Under the pieces are notes generated by a model. That model was not told the DNA's origin. It searched no databases and saw nothing but the letters and a program-made list of their open reading frames with translations. A DNA stretch of 64,000 bases from Burkholderiales bacterium (lineage in GTDB: Bacteria > Pseudomonadota > Gammaproteobacteria > Burkholderiales > Burkholderiaceae): the NCBI GenBank assembly GCA_026225235.1, contig JAMFSK010000003.1, positions 1 through 64,000 of the forward strand, in the 5' to 3' direction. Position numbers and translations under genes: made by a program. Positions 18,857 to 28,016 of the stretch are shown here, piece after piece (within the stretch, counting starts at the first letter, position 1; every line of letters starts with the position of its first letter).

Positions 18857-20005
18857 GTGGGTATTCCCTTTTTGCAAAAGGCTTATGTCGGCGCTTATCT
18901 GATGAAGCAGCGTTTCACAGGTGTCAAACGCTACCCGCTGGTACTGATGCTTGAACCGCTGTTTCGCTGCAATCTCGCCTGCAATGGCTGCGGCAAGATC
19001 GACTATCCGGATCCCATCTTGAACCAGCGCGTGTCGCTTGAGGATTCGTTGGCTGCGGTCGACGAATGCGGCGCACCGGTGGTCTCGATCGCCGGCGGCG
19101 AACCGCTGCTGCATAAGGAAATGCCCCAAATCGTCAAGGGCATCATTGCGCGCAAGAAGTTTGTCTACCTGTGCACGAATGCGCTGCTGCTCGAAAAGAA
19201 GATCGACGACTACGAACCGAGCCCGTTCTTTGTCTGGTCGATCCACCTCGACGGCGACAAGGACATGCATGACCACTCGGTAAGCCAGGAAGGCGTGTAT
19301 GACCGCTGCGTATCGGCGATCAAGCTCGCGAAGTCGCGCGGTTTCCGGGTCAACATCAACTGCACGCTGTTCAACGATGCCGAGCCGGCTCGCGTTGCCG
19401 CGTTCTTCGATACGGTCAAGACCATGGGCGTCGACGGCATCACCGTCTCGCCGGGTTACGCGTATGAACGTGCGCCGGACCAACAACATTTCCTGAATCG
19501 CGAAAAGACCAAGCATCTGTTCCGCGACATTCTGCGCCGCGGTCATGGCGGCAAGGACTGGGCGTTCAGCCAGTCGGGCCTGTTCCTCGACTTTCTGGCC
19601 GGCAACCGCAGCTACCATTGCACGCCGTGGGGCAACCCGACGCGCACGGTGTTTGGCTGGCAGCGTCCGTGCTATCTGCTTGGCGAAGGTTATGCAAAGA
19701 CCTACACCGAGTTGATGGAACAAACGGAGTGGGAAAAGTACGGCGTGGGCAACTACGAAAAGTGCAACGACTGCATGGTCCACAGCGGCTTTGAAGCGTC
19801 GGCAGTCCATGAGACCGTGGCGCATCCGCTGCGTGCGCTTGGCGTTGCCCTGCGCGGTGTGAAGACCGAGGGTGCGTTTGCCCCCGATGTACCGCTCGAC
19901 AAGGCGCGTTCGGCTGACTTCGTGTTCTCGAAGCACGTTGAAATCAAGCTGACGGAAATCAAGAACCGGAAGAACGCTCCGGTCGCCGAAGCGGTCGATG
20001 GCTGA
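18857..20005 (+). CDS. hpnH: Adenosyl-hopene transferase, radical SAM
   Basis: A 382-residue radical SAM enzyme with the cluster-binding CxxxCxxC at C38, C42, C45 (CNLACNGC) and a C-terminal cysteine-rich region (CTPWGNP, CYLLGEGY, CNDCMVHSGFE). HpnH adds the adenosyl group of SAM to diploptene, starting C35 side-chain synthesis. Translation starts at GTG 18857, set by AAGGAG at 18846-18851. A strong intrinsic terminator follows at 20062. Its product is the substrate of HpnG, encoded on the opposite strand 2.5 kb away. Confidence 0.95.
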   Translation: MGIPFLQKAYVGAYLMKQRFTGVKRYPLVLMLEPLFRCNLACNGCGKIDYPDPILNQRVSLEDSLAAVDECGAPVVSIAGGEPLLHKEMPQIVKGIIARKKFVYLCTNALLLEKKIDDYEPSPFFVWSIHLDGDKDMHDHSVSQEGVYDRCVSAIKLAKSRGFRVNINCTLFNDAEPARVAAFFDTVKTMGVDGITVSPGYAYERAPDQQHFLNREKTKHLFRDILRRGHGGKDWAFSQSGLFLDFLAGNRSYHCTPWGNPTRTVFGWQRPCYLLGEGYAKTYTELMEQTEWEKYGVGNYEKCNDCMVHSGFEASAVHETVAHPLRALGVALRGVKTEGAFAPDVPLDKARSADFVFSKHVEIKLTEIKNRKNAPVAEAVDG

Positions 20006-20061
20006 GGCAGATCATGCCCTGAAGGCCGGCGCGGCAACGATGTTGCCGCCCGGCCGAGAAG

Positions 20062-20089
20062 ATACGGCCGCGCAAGCGGCCGTATTTTT
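20062..20089 (+). terminator. Intrinsic terminator after hpnH
   Basis: ATACGGCCGC (20062-20071), loop GCAA, then GCGGCCGTAT (20076-20085) form a perfect 10-bp stem with a stable tetraloop, followed by a T run to 20089. This is a textbook rho-independent terminator for the ispH-hpnH unit, and implies that hpnA-hpnB have a separate promoter in 20090-20224 or rely on read-through. Confidence 0.9.
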
Positions 20090-20224
20090 ATCAGGTGTCG
20101 GGCGCGAGCAGGCTAGCCAGCGCGGTTCTCTCGTGGCGAGCATGCGGAGCATTCAAGGTCTGGATCGCTCGACTCATCTTGGCGTCGCCGCTCGCCTTCT
20201 TACTTCCCCAAATTCAGTAAGCCT

Positions 20225-21226
20225 ATGACGGGACCCCGTGTATTGGTGACCGGCGCGTCCGGTTTTGTCGGCTCGGCGGTAGTCAAGGCCGCGCTTGGCC
20301 GTGGCTATCAGGTCCGTGCCATGGTGCGGGCGACCAGCCCGCGCGAGAACCTGCGCGGACTCGACATCGAAGTCGTCGAAGGCGATATGCGCGACGCGGC
20401 CGCGATGGACCGCGCGCTCGACGGTATTGAAGTGTTGTTCCACGTCGCGGCTGACTATCGTCTGTGGGCGCCGGATCCGCGCGACATCATGCGGGCGAAC
20501 GCCGATGGCACCCGTGTGACGATGGAAGCCGCGTTGCGCCGCAAGGTCGAGCGCATCGTCTACACAAGCAGTGTCGCGACATTGCGCGTCAAGGGTGCGC
20601 AGACGCCTGTCGACGAGAACGCGCCGAACGACGAGCAGCAGACCATTGGCGTCTATAAGCGCAGTAAGGTCGCCGCTGAACGGATCGTCGAAAAGCTCGT
20701 GGCCGAACAGGGCCTTCCCGCGGTGATTGTCAACCCATCGACGCCGATCGGCCCGCGTGACATTCGCCCGACGCCGACGGGCCGGATCATTGTCGAGGCT
20801 GCGCAAGGCAAGATCCCCGCCTTTGTCGATACGGGACTCAATCTCGTACATGTCGACGATTGCGCGCAAGGGCATCTGCTCGCGCTCGATCGTGGTCGCA
20901 TCGGTGAGCGCTACATTCTCGGTGGCGACGACGTGCTGCTTCGCGATATGCTCGCGACCATCGCGCGGCTCTGCGGGCGCAAGCCGCCGACCGTCGCGTT
21001 GCCGCGCTGGCCGCTCTATCCTCTGGCGCTGGCGGCACAGGGCATCGCTAAATTCACGGGTAAGGAACCATTCGTGACGGTCGATGGCCTCAAGATGTCG
21101 CGGTACCGGATGTTTTTTTCATCGGCGAAAGCCCGGGCGGAACTTGGCTACACCGCGCGCCCCTATGCCGAGGGCCTGCGCGATGCGGTCGAGTGGTTCC
21201 GGATCGCCGGCTACCTGAGCGCATAG
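20225..21226 (+). CDS. hpnA: Hopanoid-associated NAD-dependent sugar epimerase/dehydratase
   Basis: A 333-residue extended short-chain dehydrogenase with an N-terminal NAD-binding glycine motif (VTGASGFVGSAVV) and the catalytic Y144-xxx-K148 (YKRSK). It matches HpnA, a sugar epimerase-like protein found with hopanoid genes whose substrate is not established; modification of the sugar-derived hopanoid side chain is usually assumed. The stop is followed at once by hpnB, so the two form a pair. The preceding 219-base gap contains the hpnH terminator. Confidence 0.9.
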   Translation: MTGPRVLVTGASGFVGSAVVKAALGRGYQVRAMVRATSPRENLRGLDIEVVEGDMRDAAAMDRALDGIEVLFHVAADYRLWAPDPRDIMRANADGTRVTMEAALRRKVERIVYTSSVATLRVKGAQTPVDENAPNDEQQTIGVYKRSKVAAERIVEKLVAEQGLPAVIVNPSTPIGPRDIRPTPTGRIIVEAAQGKIPAFVDTGLNLVHVDDCAQGHLLALDRGRIGERYILGGDDVLLRDMLATIARLCGRKPPTVALPRWPLYPLALAAQGIAKFTGKEPFVTVDGLKMSRYRMFFSSAKARAELGYTARPYAEGLRDAVEWFRIAGYLSA

Positions 21227-21232
21227 TTGACC

Positions 21233-22390
21233 ATGGCCGGACTGATTGCATTCATCTCCCTGTGTATCTGGGTCTACCTGCTGAGCGCGCGTGGCGGCTT
21301 CTGGCATGCGAGCGAACGCGACGACGTGCCCGAAGACCTTGCGCGTTTCGTCGAGCCGGGGCTCTGGCCCTCGGTGGCGGTCGTCATCCCGGCGCGCAAC
21401 GAGGCGGGCTCGATCGCGCAGACCGTCGGCAGCCTGTGCCGCCAGGACTATCCGGGCGAGTTCCGGATCATCGTCGTCGACGACCAGAGTGACGATGGCA
21501 CGGCGGAGCTTGCGCGCAGCGCTGCGGAGCAGGCTGATGCCGCGCACCGCATCACGGTGCTCACGGGTGCGCCTTTGCCGGAAGGCTGGACCGGCAAGCT
21601 CTGGGCTGTCAGGCAGGGGATCGAGCAGGCACGTGTGACGCAGAAGCCTGACTGGCTTTTGCTCACCGATGCCGACATTTCGCACAGCCCAGACAATCTG
21701 CGCCAACTCGTGACACGGGCCGCCAACGACGGTCTTGTGATGGTGTCTCTGATGGCAAAGCTACGGTGCGATGCGTGGTTCGAGCGGGCACTGATTCCGG
21801 CCTTCGTGCTGTTTTTCCAGATGCTGTATCCGTTCCGTTGGGTCAACCAGCGTGGTCATCCGCTTGCCGCTGCGGCGGGCGGTTGCATGCTCGTGAACCA
21901 CGATGCACTTGAGGGCGCGGGCGGCATCGAGTCGATTCGTGACGAGATCATCGACGACTGCGCGCTGGGCGCACGGATGAAGTTACGCGGGCCGATCTGG
22001 CTCGGTTTGACCGAGCGCGCACAGAGCGTGCGTCCCTACGACAACCTCGGTGAAATTCGCCGGATGGTCGCGCGTACGGCGTATGCACAGCTCAAGTATT
22101 CGCCACTGCTGCTGGCCGGCACACTGCTCTCTCTGTTCCTGACCTTTCTTGCGCCGCCCCTGATGGTGATCTTTGGCGGCGGCTGGTCGCGCTTCTTCGG
22201 CCTGCTCGCATGGATCGGCATGAGCGTGTCGTATTTGCCGATGCTGCGCTTCTACGGTCGCTCTGGCTGGTGGGCCCCTGTCTTGCCGGCCATTGCTGCG
22301 CTCTATTCGATCTTCACGCTCGATTCAGCGATCCAGCACGCCCGTGGCCGTGGCGGGATGTGGAAGGGAAGAGCACAGGCGAAGCGCTAA
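21233..22390 (+). CDS. hpnB: Hopanoid-associated glycosyltransferase, family 2
   Basis: A 385-residue membrane-anchored GT2 protein: N-terminal membrane span, nucleotide-sugar motif VVIPARNEAGSIAQTV, metal-binding LLTDADIS and the acceptor-site DDCALGARMK, then two or three C-terminal spans. It matches HpnB. Its donor and acceptor have not been defined; glycosylation of a hopanoid is inferred. An in-frame TTG at 21227 is two codons upstream of the chosen ATG 21233. The gene ends convergent with hpnG, 153 bases apart. Confidence 0.88.
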   Translation: MAGLIAFISLCIWVYLLSARGGFWHASERDDVPEDLARFVEPGLWPSVAVVIPARNEAGSIAQTVGSLCRQDYPGEFRIIVVDDQSDDGTAELARSAAEQADAAHRITVLTGAPLPEGWTGKLWAVRQGIEQARVTQKPDWLLLTDADISHSPDNLRQLVTRAANDGLVMVSLMAKLRCDAWFERALIPAFVLFFQMLYPFRWVNQRGHPLAAAAGGCMLVNHDALEGAGGIESIRDEIIDDCALGARMKLRGPIWLGLTERAQSVRPYDNLGEIRRMVARTAYAQLKYSPLLLAGTLLSLFLTFLAPPLMVIFGGGWSRFFGLLAWIGMSVSYLPMLRFYGRSGWWAPVLPAIAALYSIFTLDSAIQHARGRGGMWKGRAQAKR

Positions 22391-22543
22391 AGCGGCTCGT
22401 TCTCTCACTCCGAAGTGCCGCTATGGCGAGGTGGGAGTGTGGCAGTTATGCTGATCGAATTGAGTCGAGCGCGCTCTACGCCTGCGAAGAACTAGGCCCG
22501 CGACCAAAAGAGCTCCACCTTAAACAGGCCGATTGACTGACCG

Positions 22544-23200
22544 TCAGGCGCTCGGAAGGCCGAACTGCGCGCCGATTTTCTTGCGGCCTTGTATCAGTGA
22601 TTTCCTGGCCTGCGCTGCATCGCGCGCGACGGCGAGGAGTGCGGGCAACTGGCCCGGACGCTTGAGCAGCGATTTCAGCACGGCGCCGATGTCGGTTGAA
22701 CCGTCGGCTCGCATGCCGACAAGTGCAGCCTCAGGAAGCGAGCGCTCGGCGGGGTCGATCACTACGCGGCAGCAGACAAACGAAATCTCGCGCGCCGCTG
22801 CGAGTCTTGCCACCACCTGCGATTCCATGTCGGCTGCGATTGCGCCCGTTGCGCGGTTCAAGGCATGTTTGTCGTTTGTGTCGACGACCGGCTCTGGCAC
22901 GCCCGCGAGATCGCCATAGCGTGCGTCGGGCAACAGGTCGCGTAGCGCCTGAGACCATCGGGGGTCGGTTTCGAAGTGTCGTGTGCCACTGATCACGGAT
23001 CGGGCGATCACCCACGCACCAGGTCGAAGATCATCGACCAGTCCACCCGCCGTACCGAAACTGACGACCCCTTCACATCCCTCGGCGAGCGCGGGCACCA
23101 AGACATCCGCGAGCGTTGCGTTTTGCTGGCAAATCACGGTGACGCCAAGCCCCGCGGCAATGCGCGCTTCGAAGGCGAGGCCCGTCACGACGAGGATCAC
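22544..23200 (-). CDS. hpnG: Adenosylhopane nucleosidase/phosphorylase
   Basis: A 218-residue member of the purine-nucleoside phosphorylase/MTA-SAH nucleosidase fold (VTGLAFEARIAAGLG at the start, GVVSFGTAGGL glycine loop, ATGAIAADMESQVV near the purine site). HpnG removes adenine from adenosylhopane to give ribosylhopane. It begins with GTG four bases after the shc stop, so it is the last gene of hpnD-shc-hpnG. It acts directly after HpnH. Confidence 0.9.
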   Translation of the reverse strand: MILVVTGLAFEARIAAGLGVTVICQQNATLADVLVPALAEGCEGVVSFGTAGGLVDDLRPGAWVIARSVISGTRHFETDPRWSQALRDLLPDARYGDLAGVPEPVVDTNDKHALNRATGAIAADMESQVVARLAAAREISFVCCRVVIDPAERSLPEAALVGMRADGSTDIGAVLKSLLKRPGQLPALLAVARDAAQARKSLIQGRKKIGAQFGLPSA

Positions 23201-23204
23201 GCGC

Positions 23205-25229
23205 CTACATCCCGCATGGGATTGGACACGCGTTTTCGATCGTCAGATTGCGATAGCGCGCAAGCGCCCACAGCGGGAAGAACTTGCGATAGCCGTGATA
23301 GCGCAGATAGAACACGCGCGGGAAACCGGTCGCCGTAAAAAGCGCCTCATCCCATAGCCCTTCGGCATTCTGAGTGGCGAGCAGATAGCCGACACCGCGC
23401 GCGAGCGCAGGGTCGTGTTCGTAGCCCGCGGCCATCAGGCCGAGGAGCGCCCATGCCGTCTGCGAGGCGGTACTCGGCGCTGCTTCATAGCCGTGATACT
23501 CAAGCTTGTAGCTCTCGCCATCTTCGCCCCAACCGCCATCGGGGTTTTGAATCGAAAGCAGCCACTCGGCGCCGCGCTTCAGGGTCGGCGCACCCGGTTC
23601 GAGACCGCCTGCCCGCAAGCCGCATAACGCCGACCATGTCCCATAGACGTAGTTGAGACCCCAGCGGCCATACCAGCTGCCGTCGTCTTCCTGATCGTCG
23701 ATCAGATACTGCAAGGCGAGCTTCGCGGAGGCCTGGCGCTCGGGCGCCCGTGGCAACTGCGCGAGCATCGACAGGCAACGCGCGGAAACGTCGACGGTCG
23801 GTGGATCGAGCAGTGCGCCATGGTCGGAGAACGGAATGTTGTTCAGATAGAGGTGGGTGTTCTCCGGCTCGAACGCGCCCCAACCACCGTTGCTGCTCTG
23901 CATGCCGATGACCCATTCACATCCGCGGTCGATCGCCGCATCGAAACGCCGGTCGCCCAGCAGCCGCTGGGCGCGGTCCATCGCCATGGCGACAACAGCC
24001 GTGTCGTCGACATCGGGGTAGTGCGCGTTCGCAAACTGGAACGCCCAGCCGCCAGGACGCACATTCGGCCGCCGTGAAATCCAGTCGCCTCGTGTCTCGA
24101 GGATCTGCAGCGGTTCGAGCCACTCAAGGCCACGTGTCGCGTGTTCGATCGCGCGTGCATCGCCCGTTTCGAGCAACGCGTGCGCGGCAAGCGCGGTATC
24201 CCAGATCGGCGACAGGCAAGGCTGGCAATACGCTTCGTCCTCGTGAATCACGAGCAGCTTGTCGATCGATCGACGGGCAATCGCGCGATTCGGGTGATCG
24301 GCGGGGTAGCCGAGCACGTCGTACATCATCACCGAATTGGCCATCGCCGGGAAAATCGCACCGAGACCGTCTTCGCCATTGAGCCGCTCATCGACGAAGG
24401 CGACAGCCGCGTCGATCGCCGCCTTGCGTGAGCGCTTCGGAAACAGGGTGTGCGTGGCACGCAAGACTGCATCGACACCGGAGAAGAATGTAAACCAGCC
24501 GCGGCTCTGATGGCCGGCACGCGGTGTTGCGCCGACGTCGCGCGGCGAGCCCACGAACAGCTCGTCGATCGTCACCCCTTTCGGATTACGCGCGCGGGGT
24601 CGCAGGGTCTGCAGCACAAGCAGCGGTACGATCACCGTACGTGCCCAGTAGGAGACCTTTGAAAGATGAAAAGGAAACCACTTTGGCAGCAACATGATCT
24701 CGACGGGCATCATGGGAACGGCTTTCCAGTCGACCACACCGAACAGCGCAAGCATGGCGCGTGTGAACACATTGCTCTTGTTGGCGCCGCCATGCGCGAG
24801 CATGGCTTCGCGAGCACGCTTCATATAGGGCGCATCGATGGATTCGCCCGCCATCTTGAGCGCGAAGTAGGCCTTCACGCTGGCGCTCATGTCGAGCCTG
24901 CCGCCATGAAACAGCGGCCAGCCGCCGTGCTCACCCTGGATCCGCTTGAGGTAGGCAACGATCTTGGATTCGAGCGCGAGGTCGGGTGTTTCGCCGAGGT
25001 AGTGAACGAGCAGGATGTACTCGGCCGGGATCGTTGCATCTGCTTCGAGTTCAAACAGCCAGTAGCCGTCGGGGTGCTGGAGCGAGAGCAGTGCATCGCG
25101 CGCGCTGGCGATACCGCTTTCGATGCGCGCGGCCGGGCTCGGCTCGGCGCTGCCGGCGAGCAGGGCATCCAGGGCGGCAAGGTCGGCACGCCGGGGGGCG
25201 GCCGAGACGCGGTCTTCTGTCATGTTCAT
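23205..25229 (-). CDS. shc: Squalene-hopene cyclase
   Basis: A 674-residue class II triterpene cyclase with the catalytic acid motif DVDD followed by TA at about residues 406-409 and several QW-type repeats (for example QSSNGGWGAFE, QNPDGGWGEDGE, QDEDDGSW-like). It protonates and cyclises squalene to hopene/hopanol at the inner membrane. ATG 25229 is preferred; the frame extends one codon up to a TTG and also contains an ATG at 25223, and no strong ribosome site separates them. It lies 101 bases downstream of hpnD and four bases upstream of hpnG. Confidence 0.96.
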   Translation of the reverse strand: MNMTEDRVSAAPRRADLAALDALLAGSAEPSPAARIESGIASARDALLSLQHPDGYWLFELEADATIPAEYILLVHYLGETPDLALESKIVAYLKRIQGEHGGWPLFHGGRLDMSASVKAYFALKMAGESIDAPYMKRAREAMLAHGGANKSNVFTRAMLALFGVVDWKAVPMMPVEIMLLPKWFPFHLSKVSYWARTVIVPLLVLQTLRPRARNPKGVTIDELFVGSPRDVGATPRAGHQSRGWFTFFSGVDAVLRATHTLFPKRSRKAAIDAAVAFVDERLNGEDGLGAIFPAMANSVMMYDVLGYPADHPNRAIARRSIDKLLVIHEDEAYCQPCLSPIWDTALAAHALLETGDARAIEHATRGLEWLEPLQILETRGDWISRRPNVRPGGWAFQFANAHYPDVDDTAVVAMAMDRAQRLLGDRRFDAAIDRGCEWVIGMQSSNGGWGAFEPENTHLYLNNIPFSDHGALLDPPTVDVSARCLSMLAQLPRAPERQASAKLALQYLIDDQEDDGSWYGRWGLNYVYGTWSALCGLRAGGLEPGAPTLKRGAEWLLSIQNPDGGWGEDGESYKLEYHGYEAAPSTASQTAWALLGLMAAGYEHDPALARGVGYLLATQNAEGLWDEALFTATGFPRVFYLRYHGYRKFFPLWALARYRNLTIENACPIPCGM

Positions 25230-25330
25230 CAATCGTTCAATCCATCAACTTCTAATGCGCGACGTGTTTGTCACGCGATCTGGCACGCGACGGTGCGCGT
25301 TGGCGCCAGGGACACGTGTCGTTCGCCTCT

Positions 25331-26272
25331 TCAGAAAAACTTGTTCCAGAGCAGCAAGCCAATCAGCCGTACCTTGGAGACTCGCACGCGCGGACGCGGC
25401 GTGCCAAAACCACGCGCAATCAGTTTCTCGAGAATTGCGCCGTAGGCTTGTGCCATGATCTTCGGCGCGATGACGACACCACGGGGATAGCGCTTCATGA
25501 TGACGTTCGAGACGCGGAAGTGCTCTTGGGCCTGGGCCACGAGCGGAGCACACGCGACGTCGAGCACGCTGGCGCGAACCGTCTCGGGAGTCATCGGCGA
25601 GACGCCGGCTTCCGCCAGGGTTTCCCGGGGTAAATAGACACGGCCGATATCGGCATCTTCGTCGATATCGCGCAGGATATTGGTCAGCTGCAGCGCGCGG
25701 CCGAGATGATGCGATAACGCGATGCCGTCGTCGTGGCCCATCCCGAAGATCTTCACGGAGAGTCGCCCGACTGCGCTGGCGACACGGTCGCAATAGAGAT
25801 CGAGAGTCTTGAGGTCGGGCGCGACGATGGTCGAGATGACGTCCATTTCCATGCCGTCGACGACGGCGAGAAAGTCCGCTTTGTCGAGCGAGAATTCCGT
25901 GACCGTCTTTGCGAGCGCTCGCAGGCGTGCGGGCGCAAGACCGGCATAGAGGTCATCGAGGTCGGTGCGCCATTGGCGCAGGGCGGCCAGGCGTCCATCG
26001 CGCGGGCCGTCGGAGTCGGCGATATCGTCGACCTGCCGGCAAAACGAGTAGATCTCGAACATCGCTTCGCGTTGCGCGCTCGGCAGGATGCGCATCGCCG
26101 CATAGAATGAGCTGCCCGCGGCGACCCGCTGGCTGCTGTCGTCGTCGGCTGGTGTGGTCATTGTTTGAGTAATTGCCGCAGCGTCGAGTACGACGGGCGC
26201 CTGCGCTGCCGCAACGGCGGGCACGGCACTCTGCGCGGTATGTTGGGTTTCGATCGGTTCAGCGACGCTCAC
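25331..26272 (-). CDS. hpnD: Presqualene diphosphate synthase
   Basis: A 313-residue trans-isoprenyl synthase of the squalene/phytoene synthase family. Both aspartate-rich motifs are present (VDDIADSDG at about 81-89 and DIDEDADIGRVYLP). HpnD joins two farnesyl diphosphates to presqualene diphosphate; HpnC and HpnE then give squalene. GTG 26272 is chosen because AAGGAG lies four bases upstream; ATG 26161 would give the usual 276-residue length but has no ribosome site, so the first 37 residues are uncertain. Neither hpnC nor hpnE is in this window. Confidence 0.9.
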   Translation of the reverse strand: MSVAEPIETQHTAQSAVPAVAAAQAPVVLDAAAITQTMTTPADDDSSQRVAAGSSFYAAMRILPSAQREAMFEIYSFCRQVDDIADSDGPRDGRLAALRQWRTDLDDLYAGLAPARLRALAKTVTEFSLDKADFLAVVDGMEMDVISTIVAPDLKTLDLYCDRVASAVGRLSVKIFGMGHDDGIALSHHLGRALQLTNILRDIDEDADIGRVYLPRETLAEAGVSPMTPETVRASVLDVACAPLVAQAQEHFRVSNVIMKRYPRGVVIAPKIMAQAYGAILEKLIARGFGTPRPRVRVSKVRLIGLLLWNKFF

Positions 26273-26797
26273 GGAGCTCCTTGATGCACAATGAACGTGA
26301 CAAACGGCAAGTTTACGCCTAAGAGAGGGGCGCACAAGCTGGCCGGCCCCCCGAAAAACAGCGCAAAGGTAGCACAGATCGCCCCTTAAGGCATGCCGGG
26401 CGGGTTGTCGCCCCGTGTCTGAATGCGTCTCGAGAAATAGCGCTCCCTCCGGTCGACCCGTCAGATCCTCCTCCTCCGTTTTCCAACTAGCCGCGCTGTG
26501 CCGGGGCAGTACCTTGGCCCTAACGCGTGTCCCCGCCAAAAAAACATCGCGCATGCAGTATTTGATTAGTATATTAGTGAGCCGTGAGCGACCGGACCGG
26601 CCCCAGAATGCCTGCCGCGCTCACATGCTGCCGTAGCGATGTCGTCACGATGGCCCCGCGGACTGCCGCCGCTCCGACCCTCGGGTCATGAGCGGCTTCC
26701 GTGTGGGGCGCGATGCCGGCCGCGCGGCCGGCTTCGGGGCGAGCGCTCGCCGATCCGGCTGGATGCCTCGCTTTATCCAACAAGAAGGAGACAACTC
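26273..26797. other. Divergent intergenic region between hpnD and an ABC importer
   Basis: These 525 bases have no credible gene. An AT-rich stretch at about 26555-26580 (GTATTTGATTAGTATATTAG) is the likeliest promoter zone. Closer to the importer gene are two perfect palindromes, reported separately. No operator consensus that I can name was found. Confidence 0.5.
26715..26751 (+). repeat. Two adjacent perfect palindromes in the importer leader
   Basis: GCCGGCCGCGCGGCCGGC (26715-26732) and GGCGAGCGCTCGCC (26738-26751) are each perfect inverted repeats, separated by five bases and ending 46 bases before the GTG start of the binding-protein gene. In RNA they would fold as two tandem GC hairpins in the leader. 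Role unknown: attenuation, mRNA stability or protein binding are possible. Confidence 0.6.
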
Positions 26798-27820
26798 GTG
26801 CGTTCGTTCCTGGTTTCCGCTGTCATCGGGCTAAGCGCCGCCGCCATGGCTGGCCCCGTTTTCGCGCAGGCTGCCACTGGCAGTACAGCCACCCTCAAGA
26901 TCGCCCTGTCCAACAACTACGCCGGCAATAGCTGGCGTCAGTCGATGCTGCAGAGCTGGGCGGCCGTGGCCGACCCCGCAGTCAAGCAAGGCATCGTCGC
27001 CGCCGCGCCCACCTTCACGACCGCCGAGAACCAGGCGACCGAGCAGGTCCAGCAGATGCAGAACATGATTCTGCAAGGCTTCAAGGCGATTGTGGTGGAT
27101 GCCGCCTCGCCGACCGCGCTCAATGGCGTGATCAAGCAGGCTTGCGCCGCTGGCGTGACCGTCGTGTCATTCGACGGGATCGCGACCGAACCCTGCGCCT
27201 ACCGGATCGCGGTCGACTTCCAGAAAGTCGGTTCGATGCAGGTCGACTACCTGGCCAAGCGTCTCAACGGCAAGGGCAACCTGCTCGAGATCCGTGGGCT
27301 CGCAGGCGTCTCGGTCGACGACGAGATTCACAAGGGCATGGTCGAAGAGCTCAAGAAGTACCCGGGCTTCAAGGTGGTCGGTTCGGTGCATGGCGACTGG
27401 ACGCAGACGGTGGCGCAGAAACAGGTCGCCGGCATCCTGCCGACGCTCCCGCCGATCGACGGTGTGTTGACGCAGGGCGGCGACGGTTTCGGTGCAGCCA
27501 ATGCGATCAAGGATGCGGGCCGTCCGACGCCGATCATCATCCTCGGCAACCGCCAGGAAGAACTGGCGTGGTGGGCCGAGCAACGCAAGTCGGGTTATCA
27601 GACGATGTCGGTGACGATTCCGCCGGGCTGCTCGACGTTTGCTTTCTGGGTGACTCAGCAGATCCTCGCCGGCAAGAAGCTTCCGCACGATATTCAGATG
27701 CCTTTGCTCGAGGTCAAGGCCGACGAGCTCGACGCGGTGCTCGCCAAGACGCCGCAGGGCGCGCTTGCGAACAAGCTGTACACGCGCGACGAAGTGCTCA
27801 AGATCGTCGACGCAAAGTAA
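26798..27820 (+). CDS. Ribose-type (CUT2) ABC importer, periplasmic binding protein
   Basis: A 340-residue protein with a signal peptide (MRSFLVSAVIGLSAAAMAG...FAQA) and a type-1 periplasmic binding fold related to RbsB/XylF proteins (IALSNNYAGNSWRQSM, AIVVDAASPTALNGVI, GVLTQGGDGFGAANAI). It starts at GTG 26798, set by AAGGAG at 26785-26790; longer upstream frames are spurious. First gene of a transporter plus sugar-catabolism cluster running to 34980. The sugar is not identifiable by eye. Confidence 0.9.
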   Translation: MRSFLVSAVIGLSAAAMAGPVFAQAATGSTATLKIALSNNYAGNSWRQSMLQSWAAVADPAVKQGIVAAAPTFTTAENQATEQVQQMQNMILQGFKAIVVDAASPTALNGVIKQACAAGVTVVSFDGIATEPCAYRIAVDFQKVGSMQVDYLAKRLNGKGNLLEIRGLAGVSVDDEIHKGMVEELKKYPGFKVVGSVHGDWTQTVAQKQVAGILPTLPPIDGVLTQGGDGFGAANAIKDAGRPTPIIILGNRQEELAWWAEQRKSGYQTMSVTIPPGCSTFAFWVTQQILAGKKLPHDIQMPLLEVKADELDAVLAKTPQGALANKLYTRDEVLKIVDAK

Positions 27821-27825
27821 AAGAC

Positions 27826-27845
27826 GGCAGGCATCGCAGCCTGCC
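27826..27845 (+). repeat. GC hairpin directly after the binding-protein gene
   Basis: GGCAGGC (27826-27832) and GCCTGCC (27839-27845) form a perfect 7-bp stem with a six-base loop, six bases after the stop codon. Such a hairpin, without a T tract, typically protects the 3' end of binding-protein mRNA and lowers expression of the downstream transporter genes. That role is inferred from position. Confidence 0.55.
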
Positions 27846-28016
27846 CGGTCATCACAGGCGTGGCGACGGCGGTATCCGTGTGCGCTCACGAGGCGGCGCG
27901 CGAGCGGCTGCCCACGCTTGCGAGATCTTTGAACTGCAGGTGAATGCCCCATTGAGGTCGGACGACGTTCACGACATGCTTTGGGTGTTTCGCGTTTCGG
28001 CAGCAGGAGGTTCGGT

